DNA of 64,000 nt. Origin: Chryseobacterium sp. FH2 (GTDB lineage: Bacteria > Bacteroidota > Bacteroidia > Flavobacteriales > Weeksellaceae). Shown here piece after piece: positions 17,936 to 26,212 of the stretch. The DNA lies in NCBI RefSeq assembly GCF_001045455.1, contig NZ_LFNE01000014.1, positions 31,482-95,481 of the forward strand, given 5' to 3'. The translations under genes were made by a program, and so were the position numbers. The notes beneath the pieces are model-generated. The model did not search any database, was not told the origin of the DNA, and was given only the letters and a program-made list of their open reading frames with translations. Each line of letters starts with the position of its first letter. Position 1 is the first letter of the stretch.

Positions 17936-18382
17936 TTAATCTTCATTTTTCTGGTTTTCAGAATCGTCACCTGTTTCGCCAAAGAAATCATCCCAGTCTG
18001 TAAAATCGCTTTCAACATCATTTTCAGCATAACCATCGATATCACGCCTGTCTTTTTTGGTGGGCCTTCCCTCTCCTTTTATTCTATAGTAATTTTGGGA
18101 GGCTTTACGAAGTTTTAATAATTCGTATTGTTCTTTATCTGTCACATCTTTGATATGAAGCGGAACAAGCTTGGCTCCCATTCTGCTTTTCGGAATCTGG
18201 AGAACTTTAATCTTATAGTCAATTTGATTTTTTCTGATCTTAATTACATCCCCTTCCTTTACCTCTTTTGATGACTTTACGGCAGACGTTCCTATAGAAA
18301 CTCTGTTCTTTTTAATCTCCTCTGCTGCAATACTTCTCGTCTTATAAAAACGAATGCTCCATAAAAATTTATCTATTCTCAT
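17936..18382 (-). CDS. S4-domain RNA-binding protein, Hsp15-like
   Basis: The 148-residue protein begins with an S4 domain (MRIDKFLWSIRFYKTRSIA, residues 1-~60), includes KEVKEGDVIKIRK, and has a basic then acidic tail. Hsp15 (HslR) binds stalled 50S subunits carrying tRNA and helps recycle them. The first ~110 residues fit that family well; the acidic C-terminal tail (DIDGYAENDVESDFTDWDDF) is a lineage-style extension. Confidence 0.85.
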   Translation of the reverse strand: MRIDKFLWSIRFYKTRSIAAEEIKKNRVSIGTSAVKSSKEVKEGDVIKIRKNQIDYKIKVLQIPKSRMGAKLVPLHIKDVTDKEQYELLKLRKASQNYYRIKGEGRPTKKDRRDIDGYAENDVESDFTDWDDFFGETGDDSENQKNED

Positions 18383-18391
18383 AATTTTTTA

Positions 18392-18399
18392 TACTTTTG
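18392..18399 (+). promoter_or_regulatory. Candidate -7 box (TACTTTTG)
   Basis: TACTTTTG matches TAnnTTTG and lies 38 bp before the ATG at 18438, in the divergent interval between the S4 gene and the lipoprotein gene. No clear -33. Confidence 0.4.
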
Positions 18400-18437
18400 C
18401 CGTTATATTATTTGTAAAGTAATTAAAGTTTTTTGAA

Positions 18438-19196
18438 ATGAAAAAAATATTTTTATATATCCTTGCGGGTTCATTGTGCTTCACTGCATGTAAAAAAGAT
18501 GATGATGATACGGCTACTTATGTTGAGCCAGAAGACATTGCAACACAAAATTCGTATGACGATCAGTCTATCCAAAAGTTTTTAGATGCAAATTATTTGG
18601 ATACTCAGGGAAATATAAAAACATTCAGTGCAACAGATACTGCAGATGATCATTATAAAAAATTATCTGAATTAGACCCAATAAAACTGGCTTCAGGAGT
18701 TGTATACATTGTAAGACCAGGGGCACAGCCTATAGATATTGACCCAAGCAATCCAGGTAAAACAATCGGTGCTACAGACATTACAACTACTATGATGAGA
18801 GCTAAAACTTATCTTGCAGCAGATACAAACGGTGAGGTAGCCTTTATTTCGCCTGTAGATATGACCGGTTACAATACAGTTGATGGTTCTGGTTCTCCCG
18901 TGGTAGATCCTAAGTTTTATTACATATCTGAGCAAGATCCTTTAATTACAGATGCTTCCACAGATGCTGCAAAACAACCAAGCTACTATGTAATTGAAGG
19001 TTATAACGAAGCTTTGCAAAAATTCAAGGCATTTGACCAAGGAAATGGAGCTCCTTATAACTTACAAGGAGTAATTATTGTTCCTTCAAGAGCTGCTTTT
19101 GCGAGAGATTCACATTATAATTATAGTGGATATTCTTTCAGAAACAGAACTTTTGTTTTCAACTTCCAAGTTTACAAAACAGAAGCAAGACCATAA
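18438..19196 (+). CDS. Lipoprotein with degenerate FKBP-like domain
   Basis: The 252-residue lipoprotein has a lipobox at GSLCFTACKKDDDD (Cys ~19). The C-terminal ~70 residues (EGYNEALQKFKAF, then VIIVPSRAAFARD and TFVFNFQVYKTE) have the order of the end of FKBP-type prolyl isomerases (EGxxEALxxF, IIPSxLAYG, F-x-V/L). An N-terminal match is SGVVYIVRPGA. The middle has a long insertion, and usual active-site aromatics are not obvious. It may be an inactive chaperone-like relative. Probably envelope-anchored; a strong terminator follows. Confidence 0.6.
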   Translation: MKKIFLYILAGSLCFTACKKDDDDTATYVEPEDIATQNSYDDQSIQKFLDANYLDTQGNIKTFSATDTADDHYKKLSELDPIKLASGVVYIVRPGAQPIDIDPSNPGKTIGATDITTTMMRAKTYLAADTNGEVAFISPVDMTGYNTVDGSGSPVVDPKFYYISEQDPLITDASTDAAKQPSYYVIEGYNEALQKFKAFDQGNGAPYNLQGVIIVPSRAAFARDSHYNYSGYSFRNRTFVFNFQVYKTEARP

Positions 19197-19213
19197 TTTA
19201 TTAAATAGAAATA

Positions 19214-19245
19214 AAAAAACGCTTCAAATTATTGAAGCGTTTTTT
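19214..19245. terminator. Bidirectional terminator between convergent genes
   Basis: AAAAAACGCTTCAA pairs with TTGAAGCGTTTTTT. It serves the lipoprotein gene (stop 19196) and the minus-strand glutamate synthase-like gene (stop 19250). Confidence 0.85.
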
Positions 19246-19249
19246 ATTT

Positions 19250-20767
19250 TTAAGACCTGGCTTTCTGCTTTACATTTCCTAAAATATCCGGGAAATACAA
19301 ATCTGCCAAATGGTCAAACTCATCCCCTCTCATAAACATTGTAGCATCAATTTCTTCATAAGAACTTTTTCCTGCTGCCGCGATTAATTCATTACAGGTA
19401 TGCAGTGTATTCTTATGGAAATGGTATACTCTTTCTGCTTTGTCGGTCACATCAAGGCCCTTAATCAACATTTTATCCTGTGTTGCAACTCCTGTCGGGC
19501 ACATGTTATTATTACATCTCAATGCCTGAATACAACCTAAAGAGAACATAAAGCCTCTCGCATTATTACACATATCAGCACCCATTGCAATAGCTCGTAA
19601 AATATCTAAACTTGTCAGAACTTTTCCGCTGGCAATCACTCTTAATTTATCTCTTACATTATAACTATTCAATGTTCTATTAACAAAAATCAAAGCAGGC
19701 TCCAAAGGCATCCCCACTCCATCAGAAAATTCCGGCGGTGCAGCTCCTGTTCCTCCTTCTGCTCCATCAATAGTAATAAAATCAGGATAAATTTTCAACA
19801 CATTCATCTGAACGCAGATATCTTCAAATTCTTTAGTATCACCAATACATAACTTAAACCCGACCGGTTTTCCACCTGAAAGTTCTCTTAACTGCTGAAC
19901 AAACCTCAACAATTCTGCAGCATTAGAAAAAGCAGAATGAGATGGTGGAGAAATAATTGTCATGCCTGGTGTCACGTGACGGATTTTTGCAATTTCAGGG
20001 GTATTTTTCACTCCCGGTAAAACTCCTCCGTGACCAGGTTTTGCTCCTTGAGACAGTTTAATTTCAATCATCTTCACACTTGGAAGGTTTGAATATTTTG
20101 TAAACAATTCAGGATTAAATTTGCCTTCTTCATCTCTGCACCCAAAATATCCTGTCCCGATTTGCCAGCAAAGATCTCCTCCTTCCAAATGATGGGGAGA
20201 AATCCCTCCTTCACCCGTATTATGATAAAAATTTCCTTTTTTAGCACCTCTATTTAACGAAATCTGTGCTCTGTCACTCAACGCACCGAAGCTCATCGCC
20301 GAAATATTAAATAATGACGCATGATAAGGCTGCGAACATTGCTCGCCTCCTACCCAAACTCTGGGTAATTCTTCTGACGGAGATTTAGCATAGATGGAAT
20401 GCTTAATCCCTTCGTATTTTCTATGATTAACTTCTAACTGTGTTCCAAAAGGGACCGTATCACTCAAATTTTTTGAACGTCTGTAGACTGCAGAACGCTG
20501 ATTTCTGGGAAAAGGTTTTCCGTCCGTCTCTCTTTCGATAAAATATTGCTGCATTTCAGGTGAAATACTCTCGAAAAAGTACCTGAAGTACCCAATGACA
20601 GGAAAATTCCTCAAAATAGCGTGTTTTGACTGATAAGCGTTGTACACGCCCAATGCATAGAAAGCGGATAGCAGAATGGGTATCCAATAATGCGCTCTGA
20701 TTAGCAATGCTACAATCCACGTAGCAATGACTAATACAATTCCCCAAGATAAAAACTTATCTCTCAT
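19250..20767 (-). CDS. FMN-binding glutamate synthase family protein
   Basis: The 505-residue protein has two N-terminal membrane helices (~10-25 and ~28-45), then the FMN/Fe-S catalytic domain of glutamate synthase large subunits (SFGALSDRAQISLNRGA, GAKPGHGGVLPG, TIDGAEGGTGAAP, GADMCNNARGFMFSLGC). The cysteines in GCIQALRCNNNMCPTG fit a 3Fe-4S site. It lacks the N-terminal amidotransferase domain, so it is not a complete GOGAT. Stand-alone, membrane-linked versions are widespread in Bacteroidetes and their reaction is not settled. Confidence 0.85.
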   Translation of the reverse strand: MRDKFLSWGIVLVIATWIVALLIRAHYWIPILLSAFYALGVYNAYQSKHAILRNFPVIGYFRYFFESISPEMQQYFIERETDGKPFPRNQRSAVYRRSKNLSDTVPFGTQLEVNHRKYEGIKHSIYAKSPSEELPRVWVGGEQCSQPYHASLFNISAMSFGALSDRAQISLNRGAKKGNFYHNTGEGGISPHHLEGGDLCWQIGTGYFGCRDEEGKFNPELFTKYSNLPSVKMIEIKLSQGAKPGHGGVLPGVKNTPEIAKIRHVTPGMTIISPPSHSAFSNAAELLRFVQQLRELSGGKPVGFKLCIGDTKEFEDICVQMNVLKIYPDFITIDGAEGGTGAAPPEFSDGVGMPLEPALIFVNRTLNSYNVRDKLRVIASGKVLTSLDILRAIAMGADMCNNARGFMFSLGCIQALRCNNNMCPTGVATQDKMLIKGLDVTDKAERVYHFHKNTLHTCNELIAAAGKSSYEEIDATMFMRGDEFDHLADLYFPDILGNVKQKARS

Positions 20768-20818
20768 GAATGTAGTATTTAAAGTTAAAATAAATTTAGT
20801 CGAAATTTTGCAAAGAGA

Positions 20819-22165
20819 CTATGCTTTTGCTAAAAAACTTTCGTAAGAAGATTGCACAGAAACCGTGCCATCTGACAGGATTTTTTCTAAATTCAGAAAT
20901 TCAATTTGGTTTACAGATGCCTGGTCAAAATCTTTTTGTACTCTCACATAGTTTTCCGTGAAACCATACATTTTGCCGTCTTTATTTTCGTGTTCCCAAA
21001 GGACAGGAAGCGTTTTGCCTAACTGAGTTTGATAAAATGCCATTTTTTTCTTTTCAGAAAGGATTCTAAGCATTTTGTTGCGTCTTTTTCTTTCAGGTAT
21101 AGGAACAATGCCTTCCATTCCTGCAGCCTCCGTATTTTCTCTTTCAGAATAAGTGAATACGTGTAAATAAGTAATCGGAAGACTATTCAGGAAATTATAT
21201 GTTTCCATGAATCTATCTTCTGTCTCTCCCGGGAAACCAACGATAACATCTACACCGATAGCCGCATCAGGCATTACCTCGCGGATTTTGCTTACTCTGT
21301 CGCTATATAATTTTGTAAGATAACGACGTTTCATTTTTTTCAGTAAATCATCACTTCCCGATTGCAACGGAATATGAAAATGCGGAACAAAGCTTTTACT
21401 TTTAGAAACCAATTCGATACTTTCATCCTTCAAAAGATTCGGTTCGATAGAAGAAATACGGATTCTTTCGATTCCATCCACTTGGTCTAATTTTGAAATT
21501 AAATCCAAGAAAGTATGTTCATGTCTTTTGTTTCCAAACTCGCCTTTACCATAATCACCGATATTGACACCCGTCAAAACAATCTCCTTGATATCTCTTT
21601 CAGCAATTTCTTTGGCGTTTTTCAATACATTTTCGATAGTATCAGACCGGGAAATCCCTCTTGCTAAAGGAATTGTGCAGTACGTACATTTATAATCACA
21701 CCCATCCTGAACTTTCAGAAAAGCTCTGGTCCTGTCTCCAATAGAGTAGCTCCCGATAAAGAAGTCGGTTTCTTCAATTTCACAAGAATGAACGATACCT
21801 TCACTTTCAGATTTCTCCAAATCATCAAGATAACTTAAAATATTGAATTTCTCTTTGGCTCCTAAAACCAAATCAACACCCTCAATTTGTGAAATTTCTT
21901 CAGGCTTCAACTGTGCATAACATCCTACAATCACTACTAACCCTTCAGGGTTGGCTTTCATAGCTCTTTTCACATGAAGCTTACATTCACGATCTGCATT
22001 TTCAGTTACCGAACAGGTATTAATAACATAAATATTCGCCTTTTCATCAAAGCTTACCTTATCGTAACCTGCATCTGTTAATTGACGGGCAATAGTAGAT
22101 GTTTCCGCAAAATTTAATTTGCAGCCAAGGGTGTGAAATGCGGCTGTTCTTTGAAAAGTTGACAT
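20819..22165 (-). CDS. mtaB: tRNA t6A37 methylthiotransferase MtaB
   Basis: The 448-residue radical-SAM enzyme converts t6A37 of ANN-decoding tRNAs to ms2t6A. The N-terminal MTTase domain has three cluster-binding cysteines (HTLGCKLNFAET, VINTCSVTENADREC, VVIVGCYAQLKPEE). The radical SAM motif is CDYKCTYCTIP, and a TRAM-like C-terminal region follows. HTLGCKLN rather than RiMLIKE/MiaB motifs points to MtaB. A promoter-like TATCTTTG lies at 22191-22198. Confidence 0.92.
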   Translation of the reverse strand: MSTFQRTAAFHTLGCKLNFAETSTIARQLTDAGYDKVSFDEKANIYVINTCSVTENADRECKLHVKRAMKANPEGLVVIVGCYAQLKPEEISQIEGVDLVLGAKEKFNILSYLDDLEKSESEGIVHSCEIEETDFFIGSYSIGDRTRAFLKVQDGCDYKCTYCTIPLARGISRSDTIENVLKNAKEIAERDIKEIVLTGVNIGDYGKGEFGNKRHEHTFLDLISKLDQVDGIERIRISSIEPNLLKDESIELVSKSKSFVPHFHIPLQSGSDDLLKKMKRRYLTKLYSDRVSKIREVMPDAAIGVDVIVGFPGETEDRFMETYNFLNSLPITYLHVFTYSERENTEAAGMEGIVPIPERKRRNKMLRILSEKKKMAFYQTQLGKTLPVLWEHENKDGKMYGFTENYVRVQKDFDQASVNQIEFLNLEKILSDGTVSVQSSYESFLAKA

Positions 22166-22190
22166 TATTTACTCCTGAATTTAATGGGTG

Positions 22191-22220
22191 CAAAGATAGT
22201 AATTTTAATATTATTTCTAA
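22191..22220 (-). promoter_or_regulatory. Promoter of mtaB
   Basis: On the minus strand, TTAG (22220-22217; one mismatch to TTTG), an 18-bp spacer and TATCTTTG (22198-22191). The -7 box is 25 bp upstream of the start codon at 22165. Confidence 0.6.
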
Positions 22221-22323
22221 ATTGATTCAATCTATTGATGATATTCATCACGAACTTCGGAGCTATTTTGAAAACAAACAGGCGAAGAGTTTGCATCAAA
22301 ATCATTTACCGAAAGCTTATTTT

Positions 22324-22819
22324 TCATTTCATATTAAACTCTTGTGATTTATTTCTTGCAATAGAAAATGTTTCCCAATCCTCATTTTTCATCATTTTAG
22401 CAACATAAACGATTTGCCCGATATGAAGGATAATGAGCCAGTTGACGAAAAACCGCATCTAAAACAGAATGAGCTTCACCTCTGATATAAATGGTGGATT
22501 CTAAATTTTCATCATTAATCTGACTCAAGGCATCGAAAAGGCATTTCCAGCCTTCTTCCCAATAATCAAGAATTTCCTGCCTCGTTTCGAAAGTATTGAT
22601 AAATTCTTCATCACGGTTTCGTTCAGGTTTTTCGCCATCTTCCGTTAAAAAATTAGTCCATCTTGAAAGCATATTTCCTGCAATATGTTTTACAATAACC
22701 GCAATTGAATTGCTCTCTTCATTGAATTGCCAGAAAAGCTGTTCATCTGAAAGCTGTTCAAATGATTTATCACCAAGCTTTTTATAGTATTCAAAACGTT
22801 TTATAAATAAATCTTTCAT
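22324..22819 (-). pseudogene. DinB-like (DUF1572) gene with a C-terminal frameshift
   Basis: The open frame from 22819 gives 140 residues of a DinB-like four-helix protein (LFIKRFEYYKKLGDKSFEQL, IVKHIAGNMLSRW), then ends abruptly as HYPSYRANRLCC at 22397. In another frame the sequence continues as HIGQIVYVAKMMKNEDWETF to a stop at 22324. The expected family end is HYxxHxGQIVxxAK, so two bases appear to be missing near 22440 (or there is an assembly error). The lost piece includes the second metal-site His of DinB-type proteins. Confidence 0.8.
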
Positions 22820-22907
22820 AATTCAACATTGAACATCTAAGTTAAAAATTTTTATGTTGAGATTATTCAATCCACTTTACTTCTTTCAAAACAGTCAGAA
22901 AAAAAAT

Positions 22908-22937
22908 AAAAAGCCGACACTCTCGCGACGGCTTTTT
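22908..22937 (-). terminator. Terminator of the T9SS type B protein gene
   Basis: AAAAAGCCG pairs with CGGCTTTTT across ACACTCTCGCGA. It lies about 18 bp past the stop at 22955. Confidence 0.8.
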
Positions 22938-22954
22938 GTTTTTATAACAGTAAA

Positions 22955-25051
22955 TTATTCCCTGTTTTTTACCATGACCCATCCCGAATATTTGATAAGC
23001 GTATTCTTTTTATTATTTTCATTCCATGTTACGGAATACCAGTAAGTCCCGGTTGGAATCTTTTTACCGGCAGTCGTACCATCCCATTTATACCCTCGAA
23101 GTTTATCAGCCTGAAAAATTTTTGTTCCGTATCTGTCAAAAATATTAAATACTAAATTCTGCTTATTTCCTAAAGCCGAATAGTCTATTACATCATTTAC
23201 TCCATCACCATTTGGCGTAATAACGTTGGTAAGATTCGGAACAACAATATCTACATCAATAGGTTCACAATCATAAGCATCTTTTACATATACCGTATGA
23301 TCTCCTCTTGTGACATTATTGAAAACATTCGAATCCTGCCAATTGACATTATCCATAGAATACTTGTAAGGTGCAGTACCTCCTATTATATTTACTGTAA
23401 CAACATTCGTAGCGATATCAATGGTTGAAATAACCGGCTGTTCAGAAGGAATGATTTTTACAGTCTGTGTAGCAATACAGTCTCCAGTTTTTAGTTTCAC
23501 CCAATAGATACCCACTCCTACATTGCTGATAGACTGAGTTGTTGCCCCCGTACTCCATTCATAACCATTAAATCCCACTCCTGCGTCCAGTGTCGTTTTA
23601 TCTTCTATACAAATAATTTTATCTTTTAATACAGAAGAATAAACTGGCGGAATAACCGTTAAACTCACTTTGGCAATAGCATAACATCCATTAGAATTGG
23701 TAACTTTTATATAAGCTACCCCGTTTGGAGCAATATATCCTGATGGATTTCCGATGGCATTGGTGCTGTTGACAGCATCTGTCAATGATGGATAATATGT
23801 TTTGATAACTCCACTTTGGGATGTTACAAGCGCTGCAGTAAGGTTAAAAGAGGCCGTTGCAGGGTTTGTTTCTATAAAGCACGATCTCAGGGCCGCATCA
23901 TTTACCACAACTACCGGATGAAATTTAAGCGTAATCACCGCAGTTCCTGTACATTCATATTGGGAGGTTATTTTAACATAAACTGTGCCTTCGGCGGAAA
24001 CATAAGCAGACGGATTTAAAATTTCGCCGGTCCCGGTATTAAGGGCATTCATCGTAGGATAATATTTCTTAATCACTGTAGGATCTGCATATACAGCCGC
24101 CGACGTAAGATCAAATGTCGCCGTTCCCGCATTGTTATTATTACAGCTATACAGCGTAACATTCGTACCTGTAATATTTCCTTGTTTAAACTTAAAAGCT
24201 CCGACCTGTCTGCAAGAATTAATAGGGTTATTAGGATTTGTAGGATCAAGATAATGAATACTATAATAATATATAGTCGTCATATTAACTGTTTGCGGTG
24301 TCAAAATAGGGTTGGCTCCCGAAAGCGCATCGTTTTGTGATGTATGATAACTTATCAGGAAATTAGGATTATTATTGATAATGCCTGCTGATAAAGAATT
24401 GAAATCAAAAATTGCAGGATTGGTACAAACAATTACTTCTCTAGGATCTGCAGGATTTGCCGCCGGATTACCGGGAGGAGTAAAAGGATGAGGCTGTAAA
24501 GCAGGATCTGTAAATGGCGAGGCCAAAGTTGCACTTCCACCCCAGGTCAAAGAAAACGGAGCCGTTGTAGTGCTGCCTGCTCCCACCCAGTTATCTATAT
24601 ATAAATAATAAGTTTCTCCCGGTAAAACATCCAAATATTTACAATAAGGTGTAGTTGATCCACCGGCAGCGTTGGTAATTGTACTCGTCATATTCAATCC
24701 TGTAGAGGCTCCAACGTTAATTACAGTAGCAGCGTTGCAACGTATTGGTGAACCCAAACTGCCACAGACAACATTAGGGCCGTAAACTGCCCAGTCATAA
24801 TCTGCATTCGGATCATTGGGAACCAGATCAAAAGTAAGTGTACCTCCGGTCGCAATAGTAATTTTATACCATATAGAATTATGCTCGCCCGTTATTAGAC
24901 AGCCGCCTAAATTCTCATTGACAGCGCCAATTCCTGTAGGAGAATAAGTAATACTTGAATTTCCACAAACTGTCAAAGCAGTTGAGCAATCCGCTTGAGA
25001 AAAAAATGTTTGTGATATGAATAAGAGAATAAAGAGTAAAGTTTTTTTCAT
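22955..25051 (-). CDS. Large secreted protein with T9SS type B sorting domain
   Basis: The 698-residue protein has a signal peptide (MKKTLLFILLFISQTFFSQA). The first ~200 residues form a jelly-roll-like domain with paired cysteines (ADCSTALTVCGNSSITY). Repeated ~75-residue modules follow with a KxYYPxxxxA motif, for example VIKKYYPTMNALN and VIKTYYPSLTDAV. The last ~85 residues are the CHU_C / gliding-motility-associated C-terminal domain (NVITPNGDGVND, FNIFDRYGTKIF, WDGTTAGKKIPTGTYWY), which targets cargo to the T9SS. It is an adhesin-like surface protein exported by the machinery encoded at 6.4-11.1 kb. Ligand unknown. Confidence 0.88.
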   Translation of the reverse strand: MKKTLLFILLFISQTFFSQADCSTALTVCGNSSITYSPTGIGAVNENLGGCLITGEHNSIWYKITIATGGTLTFDLVPNDPNADYDWAVYGPNVVCGSLGSPIRCNAATVINVGASTGLNMTSTITNAAGGSTTPYCKYLDVLPGETYYLYIDNWVGAGSTTTAPFSLTWGGSATLASPFTDPALQPHPFTPPGNPAANPADPREVIVCTNPAIFDFNSLSAGIINNNPNFLISYHTSQNDALSGANPILTPQTVNMTTIYYYSIHYLDPTNPNNPINSCRQVGAFKFKQGNITGTNVTLYSCNNNNAGTATFDLTSAAVYADPTVIKKYYPTMNALNTGTGEILNPSAYVSAEGTVYVKITSQYECTGTAVITLKFHPVVVVNDAALRSCFIETNPATASFNLTAALVTSQSGVIKTYYPSLTDAVNSTNAIGNPSGYIAPNGVAYIKVTNSNGCYAIAKVSLTVIPPVYSSVLKDKIICIEDKTTLDAGVGFNGYEWSTGATTQSISNVGVGIYWVKLKTGDCIATQTVKIIPSEQPVISTIDIATNVVTVNIIGGTAPYKYSMDNVNWQDSNVFNNVTRGDHTVYVKDAYDCEPIDVDIVVPNLTNVITPNGDGVNDVIDYSALGNKQNLVFNIFDRYGTKIFQADKLRGYKWDGTTAGKKIPTGTYWYSVTWNENNKKNTLIKYSGWVMVKNRE

Positions 25052-25212
25052 ATATAATTTTTTTCAAGGTTATTAGAATTTAGATAAAATCAAAATGACG
25101 AATATCAAATATAAACATTTTCCAATCAAAAATAAAAATATTCAAAAAAAATTACACTTTTAAATGTGAAAAATTTAAAATTATACGATTTTTCAGCAAA
25201 AAACAATAAAAG

Positions 25213-26010
25213 CTATTTGATACTTGTAATGTTTCCGCAAAGATTCTCAAGGTGAAAAATCTTATGGAACGGGCTTTTTACCTCATTTAAGTGTTCTTTA
25301 TCCTGAATAAAAGTATACCGGGATGCGATAGAATTCATATCTGAAACAATAACAAGCCAACATTCATCCACAGAAGTATCATAATAAGGAAATTTTTCGT
25401 TTTTCTTTTCAATGAGTTCCAAGATTTTTTCAGAACATAATTCATCAAACAGATTCATATTATATTCATGAGTAATGAAAACATTTCTACGATGGAAAGA
25501 TTTTCTTATACTTTTTACACACCCGAAAGGTTTTCCCTTTTTAATACTTTTATAGATATTTAAGATAATTTCCTCATGATTTTCCAGAGTCTCTAGTTTA
25601 ATATTTGGGTAGAACTCTAAAAAATAAACACCACGATATTTCGTAGTGTCCTCTTGTTCTAATACTATTTCCGCCTGACGGAAAATTTTGTTTAAATTGC
25701 TTTCAACCTTTTTCATTTCAAGATGGTTGATAACTTCAGTCAATTCGATTCCAATTTTTTTGTCGTTGAATTTTGCAATGAAGTCGGGGCTTTCACAGGT
25801 TAAATCTTCAAATTTAACTTCAGGAAAATGATGCATAAAAGAATTCAGTAACAAAATCTCTGCTTTTTTCTTATACTTTTCACGGTCGTGAAGCGGAGAT
25901 TCATCTATGGTACGGTGATACTTCTCTATCGGCTTTTTTTTCAAATGTCGGTTCAGGTAATATAAGCTCAGATTTTTAATTAAATCTTCATCAGAAAATG
26001 CCTTTTTCAT
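25213..26010 (-). CDS. Hypothetical protein with possible PD-(D/E)xK nuclease-like core
   Basis: With the start at 26010 (MKKAFSDEDL) the protein has 265 residues; an ATG at 26040 would add ten. It is basic and cytoplasmic. Residues ~80-100 read ESPDFIAKFNDKKIGIELTE, which has the spacing of a PD-...-ExT active site of restriction-endonuclease-like folds, followed by a helix. The remainder is not recognised. Nearby genes give no hint. The nuclease idea rests only on this motif. Confidence 0.55.
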   Translation of the reverse strand: MKKAFSDEDLIKNLSLYYLNRHLKKKPIEKYHRTIDESPLHDREKYKKKAEILLLNSFMHHFPEVKFEDLTCESPDFIAKFNDKKIGIELTEVINHLEMKKVESNLNKIFRQAEIVLEQEDTTKYRGVYFLEFYPNIKLETLENHEEIILNIYKSIKKGKPFGCVKSIRKSFHRRNVFITHEYNMNLFDELCSEKILELIEKKNEKFPYYDTSVDECWLVIVSDMNSIASRYTFIQDKEHLNEVKSPFHKIFHLENLCGNITSIK

Positions 26011-26177
26011 GTGTTGGTTTTTTATCGTTATGGAACACATAAAACTTCTCTCATCACTTATTGAAGTTTTTGATTATCAAAAATTTACACTTAAAGATAA
26101 GTAAAATAAACTATTCATCCGACACTTTTAAAAATAATTTATCGTATAATTAACATTAAGTTTATTTTCATATTTAA

Positions 26178-26185
26178 TACCTTTG
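26178..26185 (+). promoter_or_regulatory. Candidate -7 box (TACCTTTG) of the phosphorylase gene
   Basis: TACCTTTG matches TAnnTTTG and ends 27 bp before the ATG at 26213. The -33 element is not clear. Confidence 0.45.
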
Positions 26186-26212
26186 AGCCTTTCAAATATA
26201 AAACTGTGATGT

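Noticed and set aside
22099..22347. Plus-strand frame between mtaB and the DinB-like gene
   Set aside because: It overlaps the mtaB start and the frameshifted DinB end and crosses the mtaB promoter; no family features.
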